NCBI RefSeq assembly: GCF_003597395.2
Contig: NC_133773.1
Location: 130,715,361-130,779,360 of the forward strand
Reading direction: 5' to 3'
Source of the DNA: Chelonoidis abingdonii
Lineage: Eukaryota; Chordata; Testudines; Testudinidae
Length of the DNA: 64,000 nucleotides
Part shown: piece by piece, positions 59,520 to 64,000 of the stretch
How positions within the stretch are numbered: the stretch's first letter is position 1
Layout: each line of letters opens with the position of its first letter
The notes under the pieces: generated by a model
Database searches by the model: none
The model's input: only the letters and a program-made list of their open reading frames with translations
What the model was told of the DNA's origin: nothing
Position numbers and translations under genes: made by a program

Positions 59520-61078
59520 AAAGAAGTGGTTCGGGACTATTTAGAAAAACTGGAATGACACAAGTCCATGGGGCCGGATGCGCTGCATCCGAAGGGTGCT
59601 AAAGACGGCAGATGTGATTGCAGAGCCATTGGCCATTATCTTGTGAAAACTCCATGGTGAACGGGAGGTTCCCCGAATGATTGGCAAAAAGACCAATGTA
59701 GTGCCCATCTTTAAAAAAGGGAAGAAGAAGGATCCCGGGGAACTAAAGGCCAGTCAGCCCTCACCTCCAGTCCCTGGAAAAATTATGGAGCAGGGTCCTC
59801 TAAAGGAATCAAATTTCTGAAGCACTTAGAGGAGAGGAACAGTGATCAAGGAACAGTCAGCAAGATCACCAAGGACAAGTCATGCCTGACTAACCTAATT
59901 GCCTTCTATGAGGAGAAACTGGGTCTGGTGGAGAGGGGAAGCAGTGGGTGTGTTATTCCCTTGGACTTTACCAAAAAGCTTTTGATACGGTGCCCAGTAT
60001 TCTGCCAGCAAGTTAAAGAAAGTATGGGCTGGAATGATTGGACTATAGGTGGATAGAAACTGGCTAGAATCGTTGGGCCTCAACAGGTATGAATCAGTGG
60101 CTCCAGTCTAAGTTGGCAGCCTGGTTCAAGTGGTATTGTGGCCCAAAGGGTCAGTCGGGCCAGTGTTTGTTCCAATATCTCAATTAATGATCAGAGAGGA
60201 TGGCGTGGACTGCACTCTCAGCAAGTTTGCAGATGACAACTAAAGCTTGGAGGAGTGGTAGATACACTGGAGGGTACAAATCTGATACCAGAGGGACCTA
60301 GACAAATTAGAGGACTGGGCCAAAAGAAACCTGATGAGGTTTCACAAGGCGCAAGTGCCACGAGTCCTGCACTTAGGCGGAAGAATCCCATTCACTGTTT
60401 ACATGACTAGGACCTTCGGGACTGAATGGCTAGACTGCAGTTCTGCAGAAAAGGACTTAGGGGTTACAGTGGACATGAAGCTGGATATGAGTCAACAGTG
60501 TGCCCTTGTTGCTAAGAAGGCTAACGGCATTTTGGGCTGTATAAGTAGGGGCATTGCCAGCAGATCGAGGGATCATTCCCCTCTATTCGACATTGGTGAG
60601 GCCTTATCTGGAGTACTGTGTCCAGTTTTGGGCCCCACACTACGAGAAGGATGTGGAAAAATTGGAAAGAGTCTAGCGAAGGGCAACAAAAATGATTAGG
60701 GGGCTGGAGCACATGACTTATGAGGATAGGCTGAGGAAACTGGGATTGTTTAGTCTGCAGAAGAGAAGAATGAGGGGGGATTTGATAGCTGCTTTCAACT
60801 ACCTGAAAGGGGGTTCCAAAGCGGATGAATCTAGACTGTTCTCAGGGGTACTTGATGACAGAACAAGGAGTAATGGTCTCAGGTTGCAGTGGAGGAGGTT
60901 TAGGTTGGATACTAGGAAAAACTTTTTCACTCAGAGAGTGGTGAAGCATTGGAATCGGTTACCTAGGGAGGTGGTGGGATCTCCTTCCTCAGAGGTTTTT
61001 AAGGTCAGGCTTGACAAAGCCCTGGCTGAGATGATTTGGTTGGGGATTGATCCTGCTTTGAGCAGGGGGTTGGACTAG
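59520..61078 (+). pseudogene. CR1 ORF2 reverse transcriptase and C-terminus, broken
   Basis: RT motifs lie in shifting frames: SMGPDALHP (59570), a KSCLTNLIAFYEEK-type segment (59878-59925), PLDFTKKLLIRC in place of the LDFSKAFD box with a damaged first Asp region (59960), and KFADDN (60226) with the Asp pair. The C-terminal part is open in two pieces: 60334-60699 ([34 protein letters not shown]) and 60692-61078 ([47 protein letters not shown]). It pairs residue for residue with the minus-strand copy at 20589-20927. Confidence 0.88.
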
Positions 61079-61467
61079 ATGAGCTCCTGAGGTCCCTTCC
61101 AACCCTGATATTCTATGATTCTATGATTTAATGTTTCTGGTATACTTTGAGCTCCTCAGCTGTAGGTCCTATGTAGTTGTTAATGAGTCGATTCTTGTTG
61201 GGCTGTGAAACTATTAGCCTTGTTTATTTTTGAAGTCACAATATCGTCTAAATCACTAAAGAATACAGAATACTGCTTTCAAGTGGGAGACCTCTTTTTT
61301 TAGTGAGAAACCTTTCATGAATCATTTGTAATGGTGGAGAAAAATCAATGAATAATAAAAAAGAATTTTTTATTTTAATGGGATTTTTTGTATTTAAATA
61401 CATTTTTCTTTTTAAAAATAAAACTAGTTTAAATTTTAATTTGAAATGATGGCAACCTAGGTTAAGG

Positions 61468-61652
61468 TGGGGGAGAGGAATAGCTCATTGGTTTGAGCAT
61501 TGGCCTCCTAAACTCAAGCTTGTAAGTCCAATCCTTGAAGGGGTCATTTAGGGATCTGGTGCAAGAATCTGTCAGAAGATTGATCCTGCTTTGAGCAGGG
61601 ATTTGGACTAGATGACCTCCTGAGGTCCCTTCCAGCCCTGATATTCTATGAT
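61468..61652 (+). repeat. Turtle tRNA-derived SINE with CR1 tail
   Basis: GAGAGGAATAGCTCATTGGT (A-box region), AAGTCCAATCCTTGAAGGGG (B box), CATTTAGGGATCTGGTGC, then GATTGATCCTGCTTTGAGCA, GACTAGATGACCTCCTGAGG and TTCCAGCCCTGATATTCTAT. The last part is nearly identical to the CR1 3' end at 61045-61125. Confidence 0.92.
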
Positions 61653-63788
61653 AACTATGCTCTACTAATATTGTAATTAAACAAAAGAAAAAAAAACGAT
61701 TCAAACCATACATATTTGTAGCCAAAATGTTAGAAAAAGTTATTGACTAAGCACCTGGAACCAGAATTTCTTGGAGGCTTGAATCAGTTTTTGACAGCAG
61801 TAGCTTCTTTTACAGGTGCAGAGAGAATATTTTCTTCATTTCAGTTTATTCAGCTAGTTCAGTGCAATGACTCATTCATTCAAAGTTGAGAAACTGATAG
61901 CAAGTTGAGGATGAGATCTACTAGTTTTAAAATATCAAAGGACTTAGTGACCAGAAACAATTAGTTCATTTAATTAACTACAGATAATATGTGTTCGTTT
62001 AGTAAATGATTTAGCTGTAAATGGAAAAAATGTTTTGATAAACTTACTTGTTTTTCTTATGTATTCAGCACAGTTTAGGTAGTTTTAGCTAACTATATAA
62101 TTTATAATTGCTTATATAATTGCTTAAATAAATGTATACTATAACCTACTATACTATGTAACTATAGTATATCCTACTGATTAGCAAATATATATATATA
62201 TATAATTGCTTAAATAAATGTATGTAACTATACTATAGGAACTACCAAATTATATCAACTATTAAGAATCAGTCTCTTTTTAGGAAAATAACTAAAAAAT
62301 ACAAATACAAAACATGATTAAAAATGATAACTTAAATCGAGATTTCCTGCTTGATTATTTAAATAATCATTACAATTGGTGTTTTAAATTATTTTGGTTT
62401 AAATCAATCCACCCTGCATTTTATTATTTCTCTTCTTACTAATATATTATTTTACAGGTCAATGTTTTGACAACATCATCATAGCTGTAAACATAAAAAA
62501 AAATTCTTGGCAAGATATTTAGAGTGTTATATGAGTATCTTGCTGTGGGATGCTGTGAAAATAAAACTTTCCTTCGCCTACCCTGACATACTAGATACTT
62601 GTGAAAATAAAAACTACAGATTATAATTTCAGTCAATAAACTGAGGTGTGGCTGTTCCAACAGTATTTTAGATAGATAAAGAGCATCTGCTTGAGGATGT
62701 TTCTAGATTGTGACCACACTGCTATATGTTCTAAGAGTATAATGAATATTTGTAAAATTATTCATGGACAAAGAATATTAACATCTCTTGAAGCATGGAA
62801 GAGCTGATAATTTTTGCCTTTTGCTATTGTTTATTAGAAATGGTAGTAAGAATAGCAACCTAAAAAAAATTGATAGACATTAGCAGCAGGAACATTAGAT
62901 AGTCATGAGACTTCCTGAAATTTTTCCTTCCTTTGTTGTCCCCCTTCGTAGAAATAAATAGAAGCAGCTATGGCACAACTTTACCCTCTAAATATTAGCC
63001 TCAGCGCCCGCCCCCCCTTACATTTCATATTGAAAAAATGACACTCAGATTATCCCCTCCCATGGTAAGGAAGGAGCTTTGGGGCAAAAATTCCTAGAGG
63101 GGTTTCCTTGGGGAGATCCTTCCCACAGTGTCCCATCAGGATAAGTGGGTGTGGGGTTTGCCTGGCACCTCCATGGAGTAAGCTCCAGGGCCTGTTCAAG
63201 ATCTGTTATAGGTTAAAGCCACCCAAAAGTCCCATATCTCTACATCTCTGGCCCCCAGCAACTCCATTTGGATCCCAATGGACCCACACTGCCAAATATG
63301 TCCATGTGCTATTGAGGCCCCTGGGCAACATGATGGGGCAAGGGAAATCAGTGAAGGGGCTGTCTTGTCTATTCTGCTTAACTTATGGGACTGAAGAATA
63401 AGCAATATAGATTCCCCCTCTACCTCTGGATTGCCTACTCTTCCCTCTGGCCCACATAGTCTCCAATCTATCCCATACAGGAATGATAAACAGTATATCC
63501 TCTGTGGGATCCAGGGGCAGGAGTATGGTTCTGTACACATGGCTGAGCAGTCCCCTTCAGTTTGGGAAGGGAGAGATCTATGTGCAGAGGTTCTGCCCTG
63601 TGCATGGATCTACATAGATGATTAGGGACTTAATTAATACTGCATTAACTTGTGGTTTCCCACTGGTATAACTGAGTACAAGAAGTGTGATTAAAGATTA
63701 TGAAGTGTTACAGATACTGGACAAAATTGATATAAATTTATTTGTTACAAATAAAGAAAAAAATGTGGCTGAAGAAGTATTTTATATA
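61653..63788. other. Unique DNA, no gene seen
   Basis: AT-rich, with an (AT)n tract near 62186-62204. Two TTGCTTAAATAAATGTAT words at about 62110 and 62206 flank it, a small local duplication. The GC-richer 63000-63600 has opposite-strand open frames of 97-114 codons without a domain. Confidence 0.5.
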
Positions 63789-64000
63789 TCAGAGGGGTAG
63801 CTGTGTTAGTCTGAATCTGTAAAAACAGCAGAGAATCTTGTGGCACTTTATAGACTAACAGACGTTTTGGATCATGAGCTTTCGTGGGTGAATACCCACT
63901 TCGTCAGATGAATGTAGTGGAAATTTCCAGGGGCAGGTATATATATGCTAGCAAGCAAGCTAGAGATAACGAGGTTAGTTCAATCAGGGAGGATGAGGCC
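63789..64000 (-). mobile_element. Penelope-like element 3' end, reverse strand, runs off window
   Basis: Starts at the 3' end (CAGAGGGGTAGCTGTGTTAG on this strand) and extends leftward-to-5' beyond position 64000. It carries the inverse of every block in 18747-18915, including TGCCACAAGATTC, TTAGTCTATAAAG, the hammerhead-like motif and GGCCTCATCCTCCC. Better preserved at the extreme 3' end than the copy at 18630. The coding part would lie outside the window. Confidence 0.65.
63872..63911 (-). ncRNA. Hammerhead-ribozyme-like motif, copy 2
   Basis: On the minus strand: TCAT (stem I 5' side), CTGACGA core, one extra A, GTGGGT-ATTC-ACCCAC (stem II, six perfect pairs), GAAA, GC-T with C at the predicted cleavage site, and ATGA (stem I 3' side). 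The core position that differs from copy 1 (T to C) is the one position of CUGANGA that is free to vary. Stem I pairs perfectly despite sequence differences from copy 1. Confidence 0.58.

Larger units (their letters stand above)
57880..61128 (+). mobile_element. CR1 LINE, 5'-truncated, 3.2 kb
   Basis: Starts just before the endonuclease with GGCTGACTAACCTAGTGAGG and ends with the CR1 3' UTR TTGGACTAGATGAGCTCCTG, AGGTCCCTTCCAACCCTGAT and ATTCTATGATTCTATGATT. Contains the endonuclease, full RT and C-terminal region of ORF2, all in broken frames. ORF1 is absent. Less decayed than the LINEs at 32008 and 41720. Its last 80 bases are almost the same as the tail of the SINE at 61468. Confidence 0.93.

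Noticed and set aside
63108..63540. Facing open frames of 97 and 114 codons
   Set aside because: They overlap antisense to each other and lack domain similarity.
1..64000. CRISPR arrays, operons, phage or bacterial genes
   Set aside because: No direct-repeat/spacer array, no ribosome-binding sites and no dense ORF packing. The repeat content is vertebrate.

Overview
This window looks like vertebrate, non-coding, repeat-packed nuclear DNA. The repeats point to a reptile and most likely a hard-necked (cryptodiran) turtle. The evidence is tRNA-derived SINEs whose 3' tails match CR1 LINE ends lying in the same window, CR1 LINEs of several ages, a DIRS-type tyrosine-recombinase retroelement, CpG-rich foldback hAT MITEs, MIR/L2 relics and Penelope-like 3' ends. 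I could not run a species-level comparison. I found no convincing host protein-coding exon, rRNA or tRNA gene, so the window is probably intergenic or lies inside a large intron. Every recognisable coding stretch belongs to a decayed transposable element.

Layout. 1-8 kb: AT-rich unique DNA with an L2/MIR-type tail and one hAT MITE. 8.06-9.86 kb: a TIR-bounded element with an LTR-like block inside. 10.46 kb: a 333-bp foldback hAT MITE. 12.69 kb: a TA-flanked MITE. 13-18 kb: unique DNA with MIR/L2 relics. 18.2-24.4 kb: a mosaic of old DIRS-like relics, a Penelope-like 3' end carrying a hammerhead-like motif, two opposed CR1 copies around a 670-base assembly gap, and a SINE. 24.4-31 kb: mostly unique, with a MIR and a CpG-rich hAT MITE. 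31.06-36.4 kb: a long old CR1-type LINE into which two DNA transposons are nested. 36.4-41.7 kb: SINE, L2 tails and a CR1 3' fragment. 41.7-49.5 kb: one LINE split by a 6.1-kb DIRS element that itself holds a SINE. 49.5-57.7 kb: mainly unique, including a phased ATTGG-box cluster and a foldback-ended element. 57.9-61.1 kb: a 5'-truncated CR1. 61.5 kb: a SINE. 63.8-64 kb: a second Penelope-like end in reverse orientation, running off the window.

Two observations stand out. (1) Both Penelope-like 3' ends carry a hammerhead-ribozyme-like core, and the two copies differ by a compensatory base pair in the putative stem I. (2) The DIRS element keeps the full terminal architecture of its class. Its internal complementary region reads as the reverse complement of its two outer ends joined together, and the host LINE's reading frame resumes across the insertion. 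All reverse transcriptase, RNase H and recombinase frames seen here are broken, so no element in the window looks able to move by itself.
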